A DNA stretch of 26,883 bases from Chloromonas sp. AAM2 (GCA_004335635.1 QAXH01005542.1:1-26883), one strand, 5' to 3'; positions 10,657 through 21,185 are shown, numbered from the stretch's first letter. Notes: generated by a model not told the origin, from the sequence alone. Translations and numbers: made by a program.

Positions 10657-11626
10657 GGTGGCTCACTGCTTATTCCTTTCGGATTACAAGCCACCGCTTG
10701 GCCTGAGCAGCACTTGAAGGTGATCTGGACTGCAGCGCGTCCTGTCACGCATTCGCAAGGCCCCAACATCAAACTCGCAAACTGGGTCGCCGTTTTTGAC
10801 AGTTGCTGTACCTGTTCAAAAGGAGCTGAGCATACCATCTGAAATCCCGCGACCACATCTACGCTACCGCATCGCTGCCATGAGTCCTGCCGGTTCTTCC
10901 AAACGCCGGCAATCTCTTTGACCATTTTGTGTTGTGTGATTGTGTTTTTGCTTTGTTGATGTTGTGTAGCTGGCCATCAATTAGGTCGGTGGCTGGAGCG
11001 GGTCAGTGACTCCTATAAGCCACGTTACCAGGTGTGCAATGTCACAGGCTTGGTTTACAATGTTGCAAAAGCTTGGCATTGGCCATTTACATACAAAATC
11101 GTTACACAGCTAACAGAGGGGAGGGTTTCCAGCCCGTCCAACCTACAAGTGAAGGAATTGCGACACACCTGGATAGTAATGGCGGTGGTCACCCCTCGAG
11201 GTACTAATTTCTGTCGGGACACCTGGAGGGACACCTGGGGGGACTCCAGCCAACATCTGGCGAGCGTGTCATGTGGCGGTGCGCAAGTTGTTGGGTGTCA
11301 CATGCAGGCTCGCATGCAAAACTGCTGCTTGGCTAAAATGATGTATTGGACCCAAAGTGTCAGCTACTTGGCCATGCCCACGGTCCATGGCTTCCTGGAC
11401 ATATAATGAAAACCAGGTAACAAGAGCAGCACCATCCGTCAAAATGCAGTCCAAAAGTCTGCTGCACAAACGAATACGCCGGTGTGAACAGCACACCATC
11501 CGTCTAGCCCTGGACCTGGACTATGAACCTTTCATGCAAAGGACTGTCCGAGCACCACAAACGGGCAGCCTCCCTGGCACAAACTGCTGGTGCCTCTTGA
11601 ATGGCAGTGCAGTCCACAACTGCTTG
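10657..11626. other. Spacer between V-ATPase G and the calcineurin-B-like gene
   Basis: It should contain the V-ATPase G promoter (right of 10656) and the calcineurin-B-like 3' untranslated region (left of 11627). No convincing further gene was found. It carries one copy of the short dispersed repeat at 11115-11173. Plus- and minus-strand open frames here look fortuitous. Confidence 0.45.
11115..11173 (+). repeat. Short dispersed repeat, copy A
   Basis: Blocks GAGGGGAGGGTTTCCAGCCC, GTCCAAC, ACAAGTGAAGG and ATTGCGACACA occur in the same order at 21133-21185. The insert between the blocks differs slightly. Confidence 0.75.
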
Positions 11627-13668
11627 TCACCATTCAACTGGAATCTCCACCACCATGTTGGACAAGTCCACTCCTTCCAGTGCCTGCTTGAACGTGTCCA
11701 TATCCAGACCACCCTTAATTCCAGCTGCAGGCCCTGCGAACAGACACAGACATCCACAGGCCACAACTTTCTGAAACGCACCGGCAGCTCATCAACAGCT
11801 GCAACGTTGCAAGTCAACACAGCTGCACACAGCTGCAAACCGTCATTATGCAAAAAGCCATAGGAGCTCTTAGGACTTGAGGACGCTGATCACGCCTGAG
11901 TCACACAGGTTGCTGTGCAGACTGCCTTGTGTCGCGTGTCAAACAAGTCAGCACGCACCTGCTTCCTCCATAGCGCGTAAAATGAGTTCATGGAGCTCCT
12001 CTTCACTCAGATGGCTGCCGGTCAACTGTCGGAGCATCACGGCCAAATCCTCGCGGCCTATCAAGCCTGCATTTCCGACAGCACCAGCCATGAGCCAACT
12101 TGAATGTGTTGCCTCGGGTAGGTCGCCCTGGCCTTGCACCCTTTATGTTGCATCCTTGCATTGCTCCATAGGACCTTCAGCCCTGACTCAGCTATGGCCT
12201 TTACAGTGTTCATGCTGTGACCTTGCCAGTTCCACTCGCAGTCTAGCCCCGCTGCAAATGTCTTCTGGGCATGGCATGAGCTAACTGCCACTTGCTCCGT
12301 CACCCCCGCCCAAATCAGGATACAAACCTAGAGCTAGAGCTCATACCTCGTTCTGAACCCTGTGTTCCTGTACCACAGCATGCAGCTGCATGATGCACAT
12401 GTGGTTTCACCCAACATGATGCACATGTGGTTTCACCCAACATGATGCACATGTGGTTTCACCCAACATGATGCACATGTGGTTTCACCCAACATGATGC
12501 ACATGTAACTTCACCCAACATAATGCACATGTGGTTGCACCCAGGCAGACCCACCATCGTCGTCAATGTCATACACTGCAAACATCGCCCCCAGCTTCAT
12601 GTCACGAGATGCCTTGGCGCTGAAGGGAGCTAGCAGTCGCAGATAGTCCTTGAAGTTGACACTCTCAAACATGCGCACCATGCGCTGCATGGGAAAGGGG
12701 CGTGCAGGCATGTAAGACAAGCATATGGAGGACACGCACATATGCTGGCTGCATGGCCAGTATACGCAGGTGGATGGCCGGCACATGCAGGCTTCAAGGC
12801 CAGCACATGCTGATGTTATGGCCAGTGCACGCAGGTGCATGGCAGGCTGCAAGGCTTGTACATGCTGATGTTATGGCCAGTGCATGCAGGTGCACGGCAG
12901 GATGCAAGGCTGGACATGCTGATGTTATGGTCAGTGCATGCAGGTGCATGGCAGGCTGCAAGGCTTGTACATGCTGATGTTATGGCCAGTGCATGCAGGT
13001 GCACGGCAGGCTGCAAGGCTGGACATGCTGATGTTATGGTCAGTGCATGCAGGTGCATGGCAGGATGCAAGGCTTGTACATGCTGATGTTATGGCCAGTG
13101 CATGCAGGTGCATGGCAGGATGCAAGGCTGGACATGCTGATGTTATGGTCAGTGCATGCAGGTGCATGGCAGGATGCAAGGCCAGCACATGCTGATGTTA
13201 TGGGCAGTGCATGCAGGTGCATGGCAGGATGCAAGGCCAGCACATGCTGATGTTATGGCCAGTGCATGCAGGTACATGGCCGGTACACTACTAAGTTCCT
13301 ATCTGTTTGCTTTTCAATGATGATCTATCTGATTGTTCCATGTATAGCGCTCCTTCAAATTCAAAGCGTTCCTGGCACAAGCAGTGCTCTTGATGTAGTA
13401 TACACATGGCGTTGTGCCATCCCACTGCACACCATCCTTCCTCCTTTTACCCTGCCCTTCAATGCACCTTACTCCTCCACCCTTCCCTTCCCATACGCTC
13501 TTTCTTCCACACCTGTGCTATTGGGTTGATGGAAAGTTCTGGTATGGACAAGAACTCATCGCCACTGATGTAGCCCTTCCTCCCTCGGTCCAAGGCCCGG
13601 AATCGCTTGTAAAGGCTCTCCACCTCTACCTGGTCAACTGCACAGGGCCACCGTACGTGCGAGGACAT
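11627..13668 (-). CDS. Calcineurin-B-like EF-hand protein with degenerate EF2 and EF4 (N-terminus provisional)
   Basis: Calcium-sensor protein of the calcineurin B / CHP class. Exons on the minus strand: 13668-13513, 12684-12555, 12066-11959, 11733-11627, with phases consistent throughout. EF1 (loop residues 27-38, starting ALDRGRKG) is followed by the calcineurin B signature EFLSIPEL and NPIAQR. The EF2 position reads RMFESVNFKDY, where calcineurin B has a full 12-residue loop, so about five loop residues are missing. EF3 is intact (YDIDDDGLIG, residues 91-102) but has Asp at loop position 12. EF4 (134-145, AAGIKGGL) has no acidic ligand at positions 1, 3, 5 or 12. The C-terminus MVVEIPVEW resembles the MVVDV end of calcineurin B. 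The start is uncertain. An ATG at 13668 gives an uninterrupted 166-aa protein, but CCTGTGCAG at 13638 looks like an acceptor. An upstream exon such as one starting MGHGG at 14579-14539 could supply an N-myristoylation glycine, though its phase does not fit directly. Confidence 0.85.
12392..12543 (+). repeat. 26-bp minisatellite, 6 copies
   Basis: Unit GATGCACATGTGGTTTCACC plus CAACAT, 26 bases, repeated from 12392. The first four copies are identical, the fifth and sixth have point changes, and the last is truncated. It lies in the intron of the calcineurin-B-like gene directly after the exon ending at 12555. Confidence 0.92.
12737..13290 (+). repeat. 54/55-bp minisatellite, about 10 units with 109-bp higher-order alternation
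   Basis: Units of 54 or 55 bases share CAGTGCATGCAGGTGCATGG and CATGCTGATGTTATGG. Two variants (CTTGTACATGCTG and CTGGACATGCTG) alternate, giving a 109-base super-period. The last units carry a third variant (CCAGCACATG). It fills most of the first intron of the calcineurin-B-like gene (12685-13512). It creates long open frames on both strands (80-90 codons) that are repeat artefacts. Confidence 0.92.
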
Positions 13669-14368
13669 GGATTAAGTAAAGCGTTGTCCTGTTTGTGTCC
13701 CCTTCCGCTCTTACTCCTGATCAGCAGGCCTTTCCAAACTGAAGGCCATGTGGCAACAACGACAACATGGGACGACATGCATATCAGATGACAGGATACA
13801 CGTGACTCCAATCCGCTTCAACGTCCTGCCGCCACAACTTGTGCGCAACAAATGATGAACAAGCTGCATGTGCGTCCTGCCGCCAGGTCATGCACGCCGG
13901 TCTTATGCACACTGGGACACATATCAGGGCATGCTATCTACGTTATTCTAACAGGGATGCCATGCACACCAGCACATCAACCCAAGCCTACCAACAACAG
14001 TACTAGCCCGAAATTCACTGGAAAGTGGGACCATCAACCAAACGCTTGTGCATGCACAACAGATGCCAAGTGTCAGGTTGCATGGCACTCTTCACATGCA
14101 CACTGGAACAAGTCATGCAGGATTCCTCAGCGTCATGTGTTTGCCCTAAGACCGCGTCAGGGTAAGCACACGATGCTGTGCCATCAGAAATTATGAGGTA
14201 CACCGTCTATGCATGACATGCGCAGGTTTTGCTTTCGGCAATGCCAGCTGCGGTTGTCATGTGCAGGGATCCATAGCGCTGATGCACAAGAACGCCTTGT
14301 CAACGTACAGCGGATATCAAACAGGGTGCACATAACACGATTGTGTCGGATCTGTCTGATTAAAAGGC

Positions 14369-15022
14369 TTGAGCAAGGTATTGTGGTCAGAAGCAACGCA
14401 AGTCTGTTTGAAGTGTGCACTGGGCGTCAGCCAGCGGAGCATGCACACCACAGGCATCAGGCCATGCGCTCCTCATTGCCCCTCCGACCCCTCCCCGCAA
14501 ACATCGAATCGGACACTGAGAGTGCCAGCTCTACTTACAAACTCCACCCGAGGTTTGAACCAATTCCTCCATGTCCCATTGTGTGAAGTGGGACGTCGCC
14601 TGGAAAGTGAGCGGCACAGGGTGGGTCAGGCCTGGATGGAGATCTTCTCCAGCATCACGATTTGCACAGTCACTTCTGATACCTGCCCCATACCGCCTCC
14701 GTGCGCAGTGGTTGCGCAGGGTTTTGAGGTCAGGTCCTTTGTTGAGGCAGATGAGACAGACCGACGACAGTGCGTAGTTGAGGTGTATCTAGTGTGCCCC
14801 TATGACACTATTGAAACGGCGTTTGACAAACGTCAAGCAGTCCGACACCCGAAGAAACTGCGAACGTTCTTGACGAGCAAGCGTAACGCCCAATCGCGAA
14901 CACTAAACTCTCTAAGTGTTGCACTTCCTGGTGGACGATATGGGTGCGGAGCATCTACTATGCGAATACACCTCTGGTTAGGGTTTGAGAACCAAGGTGG
15001 GGTGAACGTTACAGGGCCGTAA
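14369..15022 (+). other. Long plus-strand open frame without recognised domain
   Basis: A 217-codon frame lies upstream of possible plus-strand exons. A middle part (about 14720-14870) is charged and protein-like, but no motif was recognised. It overlaps, on the opposite strand, the possible first exon of the calcineurin-B-like gene (14579-14539). It may contain real exons of the gene that ends near 15826, or be chance. Confidence 0.2.
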
Positions 15023-15075
15023 CGTATGTGTGCCACGCAATGCCACATGCAGATGATGCATGGCTGTCTCTTCAG

Positions 15076-15146
15076 CAGCAACTGTCCAGCCGACTAGAAC
15101 TGAAGGCCGAGCTGGAGCTAAGTGTGCTTCAGAACATTATCGGAAG
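15076..15146 (+). CDS. Possible internal coiled-coil exon
   Basis: After CTCTTCAG the frame reads QQLSSRLELKAELELSVLQN and then IIG, an amphipathic leucine-rich helix. It ends at AG|GTGCTT in phase 2. It could belong to the plus-strand gene whose end is proposed at 15549-15826, but the phases do not join directly, so another exon would be needed between them. Confidence 0.3.
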
Positions 15147-15383
15147 GTGCTTATGAAAACGCTGTTGTTGTTATTGTTGTTTACATGTCCTTCAGTCCGG
15201 GGAGGACTGGTCAGCAGGGGCTGGGGGGAAGGAAAAAAGGCAAACCTTATGAGAATGTGCTTTAGAGCTACATTATAGCTTACTATAGCTCACAAGTCAT
15301 CATGGCGTGTCTGAGCATGCTGGCCTTGAACATCGTACATGTTGCCCTACGTATGTGTGTTGATGCCCAGCATTCTCTGACCA

Positions 15384-15445
15384 GTGTTGCTGTAGATCAC
15401 CCATCTGCAGATAGTGTTGCTGTAGATCACCGATCTGCTGTGTCG
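15384..15445 (+). repeat. 30-bp tandem duplication
   Basis: GTTGCTGTAGATCACC occurs twice, 30 bases apart, each followed by a similar ATCTGC block. Confidence 0.7.
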
Positions 15446-15548
15446 CAATCAGTTTGTTGCAAACAAAAAGCGGACGTGAACTGTACATTCTGTGCCATTG
15501 ACTCTGTTGCTTTTAATGCTCGAGGCTCTTCATAACGGTTTTCTGCAG

Positions 15549-15826
15549 GTACGACCAACCTGCCCCACCGTGTTGCTTACCAAGGTGTTGTTGTCATTGT
15601 TGCTGTGGCATGTACGCAGCTGCGGTATGAGATTGAGAACCCCTTCACAAACCTTGACCCTGGTTACAACGCCAGGATCGACATTACAGCTGAGATCAAC
15701 AGGCTGAAGCTCGTCATGAAGCTCCTTGAAGAGCATGAATTGGGCGGTTGGATGGACAGCGTGGATCATGAAAAAGTCCTGGGCTACCACACGGAGGCAT
15801 TTTGCCTCACTCAGTACAACACCTGA
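15549..15826 (+). CDS. Possible 3'-terminal exon of an unrecognised membrane protein
   Basis: Following the acceptor TTTTCTGCAG at 15548, a frame stays open to a TGA at 15824-15826. It encodes one hydrophobic segment (VAYQGVVVIVAVAC), then LRYEIENPFTNLDPGYNARI, then a helical charged tail (ITAEINRLKLVMKLLEEHE). A membrane span followed by an ENPF-type motif is reminiscent of bestrophin-like channel proteins, but this is a weak resemblance and I do not assign a family. The 5' part of the gene was not resolved. Confidence 0.35.
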
Positions 15827-16084
15827 TCTGCAAACATGCGTTGATGACTGTGTGGCAGGGGAGACTTACAAGTTGTATGCTAGACTCAGTGCATGCAGCA
15901 CAACCTTTGCTAAGGGACTTGAGCAGAACAGTCGTCTACCCTGCCGTGTGGCTATCCGATCTGACGTTATTCAAGCTGCTGCATGCTGTGTATGCATGGC
16001 AACATGCCTGCGCTAGGAGCAGGGCAAGCAGCACCGTCTTGCGTTTAGCGTTTGTTGGCGGGTTTAGCATTTACCCGGTCCATT

Positions 16085-16591
16085 TGACCGCCCTTCCACC
16101 GGCCATTACCAGTGGTAGTTCCTGGTACGAGATTAGGTACAATCATCCGGAGCCTGGCAGGCGGATTCTACCGGTCCTTGTACCGCCCAAAATTTCCGAC
16201 GATGAGCAGATGCAGGCAGCCAGGTGAGGCACTCGCGTGGTGACCGGATTGGAGGGCTTCGGATGACAAAGCCATGGTCTGGTCAGACCAACTGCTAGCG
16301 TGACGTCTTGTGTACCGCTCAACGGATCGTGTGCCGCCGCTAGGGGCAGCCTGCAAAACCGGGACTTGACACTGCGAAATCCAGCGCAGCAGAATGGATT
16401 AAATCTTTTGGTCACATCTACATCAATTGACATACCATAACACATGCAAATGGCTTGCTTTTCAGAGAGAAGTCACAGCACGGTTGCGGGTGAGGACGCA
16501 ACTGTCGGAACGTGATTGGCTTTTGAATTTATTAGGCGCTGACATTTTGCTGGCCATCTCGTGCCACGTTGTATTCCTTAGCATTGAGTGA
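16085..16591 (+). CDS. Unrecognised two-exon candidate
   Basis: A frame ending at GCC AG|GTGAGG (16223) encodes SSWYEIRYNHPEPGRRILPV and then LVPPKISDDEQMQAA. It can be joined through an AGAG acceptor at 16466-16467 to a frame reading EVTARLRVRTQLSERDWLLN and then LLGADILLAIS, ending at TGA 16589-16591. The phase fits (2 plus 1). No family was recognised and the 5' start was not found. It ends only 60 bases before the ATG chosen for the F-box gene, so it could also be an upstream part of that locus. Confidence 0.25.
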
Positions 16592-16650
16592 TAAATACCG
16601 CCTCCCTTCAACCGGAGCGCGTCAAGCCGCACACGCAAAATTTCGTGCAC

Positions 16651-19565
16651 ATGGGTGCGGATCTAATCCAGCAAGGATCTAGCCCATCTCGGACCCTTAA
16701 AGTACATGCGGTAGAAGGCACACAAGCTAGCGAAAACCTCGCTGCCAGTGTGGGTCATTCCTGCAGCGAGGCGCGCCGCTCTCAACCGGTCTTGACGGAC
16801 ATGCCGGATCCTTGGCTGAGGGATTTGTTGACAGCCGTGCACCGTCTTGGGCAACCATTCACTCCCTTGTTTCGGAGCTGCAGGTTGGTGCGCTGCGCAT
16901 GCTAGCTGGTGGCGCAGCTCTCAGTACGCTGAAATCCACAGGCCTCAAGCCACCGGCCTTTCTAGGTCTATCCGCACAGCCATCCGCATGTATCATGCTG
17001 CAGCTACATGACGTGAGACGAAAGACATCTTGTCTGAGCATGGTTGCAGCTCGCCTTGGGCGCTGACGTCTTGCCACATGACGTGAAAGACATATCTCCG
17101 TGCTCCCATGCGTTTCTTTGCAGGACTATGCGGGACTCGGTGCTGTCCCACTGCCGGTTGAATCTGTGGCTTCGATGACAAGAGTGCAGCCGCACAGTCC
17201 CAGCTGCACCTGGCTTTCAAGTACTCTTCAAACATCCGACTGGTTGTGGGCGAGCAGCATTGTGTGTTTAATACCGCACCACTTGCGGATGGCCAATCCA
17301 TGGGCACTATGCTCATGTCAGCAGCAGCAGCAGCGGCAGCGGCAGGAACAGCAACAATACCTGGCCATGGGTTGGGAGCCATCACATGCGTGCATCTACA
17401 GGTGAACTGCCTGGCATGTGCGTGCAAGCTTGCCATTGACAATCACCTGACGATGAGGCATGCTTGAGCAGACAAGGCATTTGGAAGCACGTAGAGTGCG
17501 AGCAAACTGCAATCAATACTGACTGTTCATCAGCGAGAGAAGCAGTACAGCCTACCCGGGGGCTTTTGCCTGGTGTGATAGCTCCCTATCAACTGATTTA
17601 TCTGCACAGTGATGATACAGTCGTGCAGCTGGAACCTGCACAGTGATCATCGAGTCGTGCAGCTGAAACCATGTACCTTTGCTATGCTGTTTTGTCGATG
17701 CAGAGTCTTCTACTGGACGCAATCATGCCTTCATGGCTTTCCGACTGCTCCAACCTTGATACCCTTCACCTGTCCCACTGTTTGCTCGGCAACCAGCCAC
17801 CCGCCATAACCCTCCCTACAGGCGGGCAGCTGACTGCATTGCATGTGCAAATGTTGCATGCACCGACAGAAGCGAACACTGTGCTGAGATGGCAACAGGC
17901 CTTCAGCTCGCTGCCGGGCCTCAGCAGGCTTGAGATATGGTTCATGAGTGGCGAACCCAGACGTTTCCTGCGATGCTGCTCAGTGCTGGGCTCACAGCTC
18001 AGCTACCTCAAGTTTGCTATGTGTTTACCACCACAACACCGACAGCTGCCAAAGCTGGCTGCCTGGTTCCCATGCCTGAGGGCGCTGCATGTGCCGGACA
18101 TTGTGATGGGCGATCGATGCACAGCAGGGCTTCTTAACATGCGCAATCTGGAGCATCTGTGGTGCGCTGGGTTTCGACTTCAGCACAGCTACAGCCACCA
18201 CACATGCACCTGGGACCACCTCAGCATTGAAGACTTTAGCGTAGACGATATCAGCCGTCTACCATTGGTAAGCATACCATCCATCCACTACACACAGAGA
18301 ATTACCCCCAGCAGCGATCTAGACTCTACCATGGCGGTGATTGCAGCTGTCAGCACATGTGAGCTTCGCTGTGATTCAAACGACTTGATCATAGACAACA
18401 GGAGGAAAATGGGCGGAACTCCGTGTTTAGCAGCCATGCTAGCTGTCCTTGCCACCAGCACGCTTGGGACGCTGATCATCTCCTACGCGAGGCCCGTTAC
18501 TTCTGATCTGCTCGCCGCAATGGCAAAGCACCTAGGCCACACCAATGTGGAGGTCGTGGAGTTCAGGAAATGCACATGGGCTGCAGATGCCTTGCCGCTG
18601 CTGCTGCCCAGCCTGCCAGATACTGTAAGCACACTGCATCTCGAGTGCAGTGAGGGGTGCGGAGTGACGGAGAAGGACATGACTCAGATGTGCGTGGGCG
18701 CATGCCGCCCCATCAAAATTGAGTTTGGTCGCATGGGCGAGTGGGAGGGCGAATGGTGGCAGGAGGGCTGGGAGCAGCGCATGAAGGTAAGCCGCATTGT
18801 TTCTGCTGTTTTGAACAGGTTTGCCTCAAGTTGTATGCTGTGTTCATGGGTAATGCAGGGAAAGAATACGACAACTACGTTAAGGTGCAGGATGATGTAA
18901 GCTGGAAACTTCCTTTCCTGTGTGATTGTGTGTGATTGATGTGCTTTTGTCTGCCGTCATTCAACAAGCCACTGGACTGTGGATGATGGCCCGCCTTGCC
19001 TGCTTTGATCCCTGCATTCGTTTTGCTTTCTTGTTCAGGGTAGGCCAGGGCGGTGCCCATCCCCATTCCGCGGCCTCTGACGGCTTCCCTGGTGTAAATG
19101 CATATATACTGTGGTTGACCCCCAGAGAGGCATGATTCGTGGTACTCTTGGACTGTGTGATCCTTGTAATGATTGATTGCGCTTGCAGCACATACCTTGT
19201 CAGTACACAGCACGTGCTCATGCAAAAAAACAATGTTGCTGACCTTTTTATAAGGAGGGAGTGTACACCAGATAGCACGTCCAACGCAACTATCAAGTAT
19301 CTGACGTCATGAGAGCTTGAACTTGTAATCATGTTTACTTGCTTCCCTGCAGGCCGCCATGGCTGCAGCTGGCAACAGTTACGTGGAGTCGCTTGAAGCT
19401 GTTTCAGAAGAAGATGAAGGGGAGCTGGATGACGAGGAAGCAGAACAGGACTTGAATGACTCTGATGATGACGGCACACAGGATTGGGAGGCGGATGAGG
19501 AGGAGGGTGGGGAGTGGGACGATGGGGAAGAGGAGACGGAGGAGGCTGGGCAGGAGATGGTGTGA
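16651..19565 (+). CDS. F-box/leucine-rich-repeat protein with acidic C-terminus (4 exons, one apparent frameshift)
   Basis: Proposed exons: 16651-16883, 17124-17401, 17704-18786, 19353-19565, about 600 aa. The N-terminal block MPDPWLRDLLTAVHRLGQPF followed by LFRSC and, across the junction, RTMRDSVLSHCRLNLWL is F-box-like. F-box proteins usually recruit substrates to SCF ubiquitin ligases (family knowledge). Exon 3 encodes leucine-rich repeats such as LPSLPDTVSTLHLECSEG and CSNLDTLHLSHC. An alanine run encoded by a (CAG/GCA)n tract is at 17319-17345. The last exon is very acidic (EEDEGELDDEEAEQD and similar). Phases fit at all three introns. Inside exon 2 the frame breaks: reading from 17125 reaches TGA at 17176, while the downstream frame (DDKSAAAQSQLHLAFKYSS) starts at 17174. 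One surplus base around 17173 separates them. This may be a sequencing error, a pseudogene lesion or an unrecognised splice. The start could also be the ATG at 16801. Confidence 0.75.
17319..17345 (+). repeat. CAG/CGG trinucleotide tract
   Basis: Imperfect (CAG)n with CGG interruptions inside exon 2 of the F-box/LRR gene. In the inferred frame it encodes eight or nine alanines. In another frame it would encode glutamines. Confidence 0.8.
19229..19300 (-). repeat. Dispersed repeat copy 5 (inverted), in the last F-box/LRR intron
   Basis: Reverse-strand copy: AAGGAGGGAGTGTACACCAG then ATAGCACGTCCAACGCAAC. It lies within the intron 18787-19352, so the repeat family can insert into transcribed DNA. 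Confidence 0.75.
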
Positions 19566-19850
19566 GAGAAGGGAGAGGGGCAGCATGGGAGGGAAGCACG
19601 ATGACGCAGAGCTCTGGAACTTCCAAGCAACGTGCTGAACAAGCAACGTGCTTTGGCAAGGACAAGGGATACACCACTGTGCGCAGCGGATTCAGTACAA
19701 GCAGGCTGAGGGATTGGTGCAGGCTTATTGTGTCATGTGGCGGCTTTCCTGATGTATGCCCTGGTATGTAGTCTTGACCGTCAAGACAAGGGACGTACCA
19801 ATGCGTGCAGCGGACTGAGCGCAAATTGCAAGAAGCTGGCTAGCAGGCAA

Positions 19851-19900
19851 TGCACTCTCCTACATACATACACACCATGAAGCACGTCCAACGCAAACGG
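19851..19900 (-). repeat. Dispersed repeat copy 6 (inverted, degraded)
   Basis: Keeps GCACGTCCAACGCAAAC and, more weakly, the GCACTCTCCTACA end. An insertion of a CATACATACA run separates the two blocks. Confidence 0.6.
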
Positions 19901-19975
19901 TGAGAGCCCTGCGGAGACAAACGTGAGACAGATAGACAGGTCATTGCGTTGGAAGACATGCACGAGTGAGCTGCG

Positions 19976-20070
19976 GCGACTGCGAAATGAGCGAAATGAG
20001 CTGCGAAATGAGCTGCGAAATGAGCGAAATGAGCTGCGAAATGAGCTGCGAAATGAGCTGGCAGAAATGG
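19976..20070 (+). repeat. Tandem array of TGCGAAATGAGC units
   Basis: Seven to eight 9- or 12-base units (GCGAAATGA with or without GCT). In one frame this encodes a charged RNEL/RNER helix-like repeat, in another CEMS. It is open on the opposite strand as well. Confidence 0.85.
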
Positions 20071-21132
20071 GCTGCGACGGCGCGAGCTATGCGACAACGC
20101 TATTGCGACCCGCAACTTACCGTTGCCCACTCCTGGAAGCGTACCGCCGGGCAAAGAGGAAGAAGCAGCGAAGGGACAGGGACATAAATACCACCAAAGT
20201 GACAGGTCACAGGGGAGCGTTACAGTGGTCACTCTGTTGGGCCCGCATCAATTTGACAGGCGTTGACAGGTGACAAGACAGGCGTTGACAGGTTACGTAT
20301 GTCTGCTTCACTTGGTGAGCACGTCCTTGACATCTTACAAATCAATTCACAACATCGTAACACAGTCCACCTCGGATACAAGATGTACCATTCGCGGCTG
20401 ATTGTCTGGGCAGGGCCGCATACCGGTGTGCCATCATTCAGAAAGGGCAGACGGACATAAATCAAATACACATAATAACTATTTTTTGTTATATGGCACT
20501 GGTATAAATACAATACGGTACTGTTTACTGCTTTTTGGGAGCGCAGCCAAGGAATAATCAACGAAGGGGCTACATGAGTGGCTGTTTCATTCACCTGAAA
20601 TCTAGTTCTAACAACAGGCGAGCATATTGCATCAGCCTTGCTTCAGCGAGCTATAGCTGGGTGGATGGTAGCTGGAGCTGGGTGGTGCGACAGGCGAACT
20701 CTAATGTTGTGACCTGGTTTCAGCTCACACTCACACTCCCTGGCCTCTTCAGCACCCGCCATCGCCAATGGTCTGATCGGGATTACCCTCCGATCCCGCC
20801 TTTTAGGAGGAACACGCGCGGGCCGGTAAGAAGGCCTGCCACCCAGCTCGTCGCCTGCCTGGATTGCGGGCTTCCGTACCGGCGCAACCCAGCTCGTTTC
20901 TTGGCTGGCCGCACGTTCCAGGTGCGATGTCCACAAGTAGACAAGGTGTGCATTTGCAGTCAGCAGCTGTCTGAGCAGTGCACCTGTGACATTAGGCAAG
21001 GGCATGAATTGACATGTCTTTGGGAAGTCAAGCAACTGATGTGCCATACATCAGTGGGATCAGTGGGTGACTGGTGTCTGTGTATCAAGTATATGTCGGA
21101 TATATGTTGCTCTACTTCAGGGGGGCTCACAT

Positions 21133-21185
21133 GAGGGGAGGATTTCCAGCCCGTCCAACAAGTGAAGGGGATTGCGACACATCAC
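21133..21185 (+). repeat. Short dispersed repeat, copy B
   Basis: GAGGGGAGGATTTCCAGCCC, then GTCCAACAAGTGAAGG and ATTGCGACACA, matching 11115-11173 in order and orientation. Confidence 0.75.

Noticed and set aside
12702..13250. Overlapping 60-90-codon frames on both strands with repeated MQVHGRLQG / MHLHALTITS peptides
   Set aside because: They are translations of the 54/55-bp minisatellite inside an intron. The same bases are open on both strands and there is no independent coding signal.
14539..14579. First exon MGHGGIGSNLGWS for the calcineurin-B-like protein
   Set aside because: It is attractive because of the N-terminal Gly and a strong GTAAGT donor, but it ends in phase 2 and does not join the exon at 13637 or 13629 in frame. 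Kept only as a possibility.
18859..18898. Extra exon in the last F-box/LRR intron (GKEYDNYVKVQDD-like frame after TAATGCAG)
   Set aside because: Its phase does not fit between the flanking exons, which join directly in phase 0.
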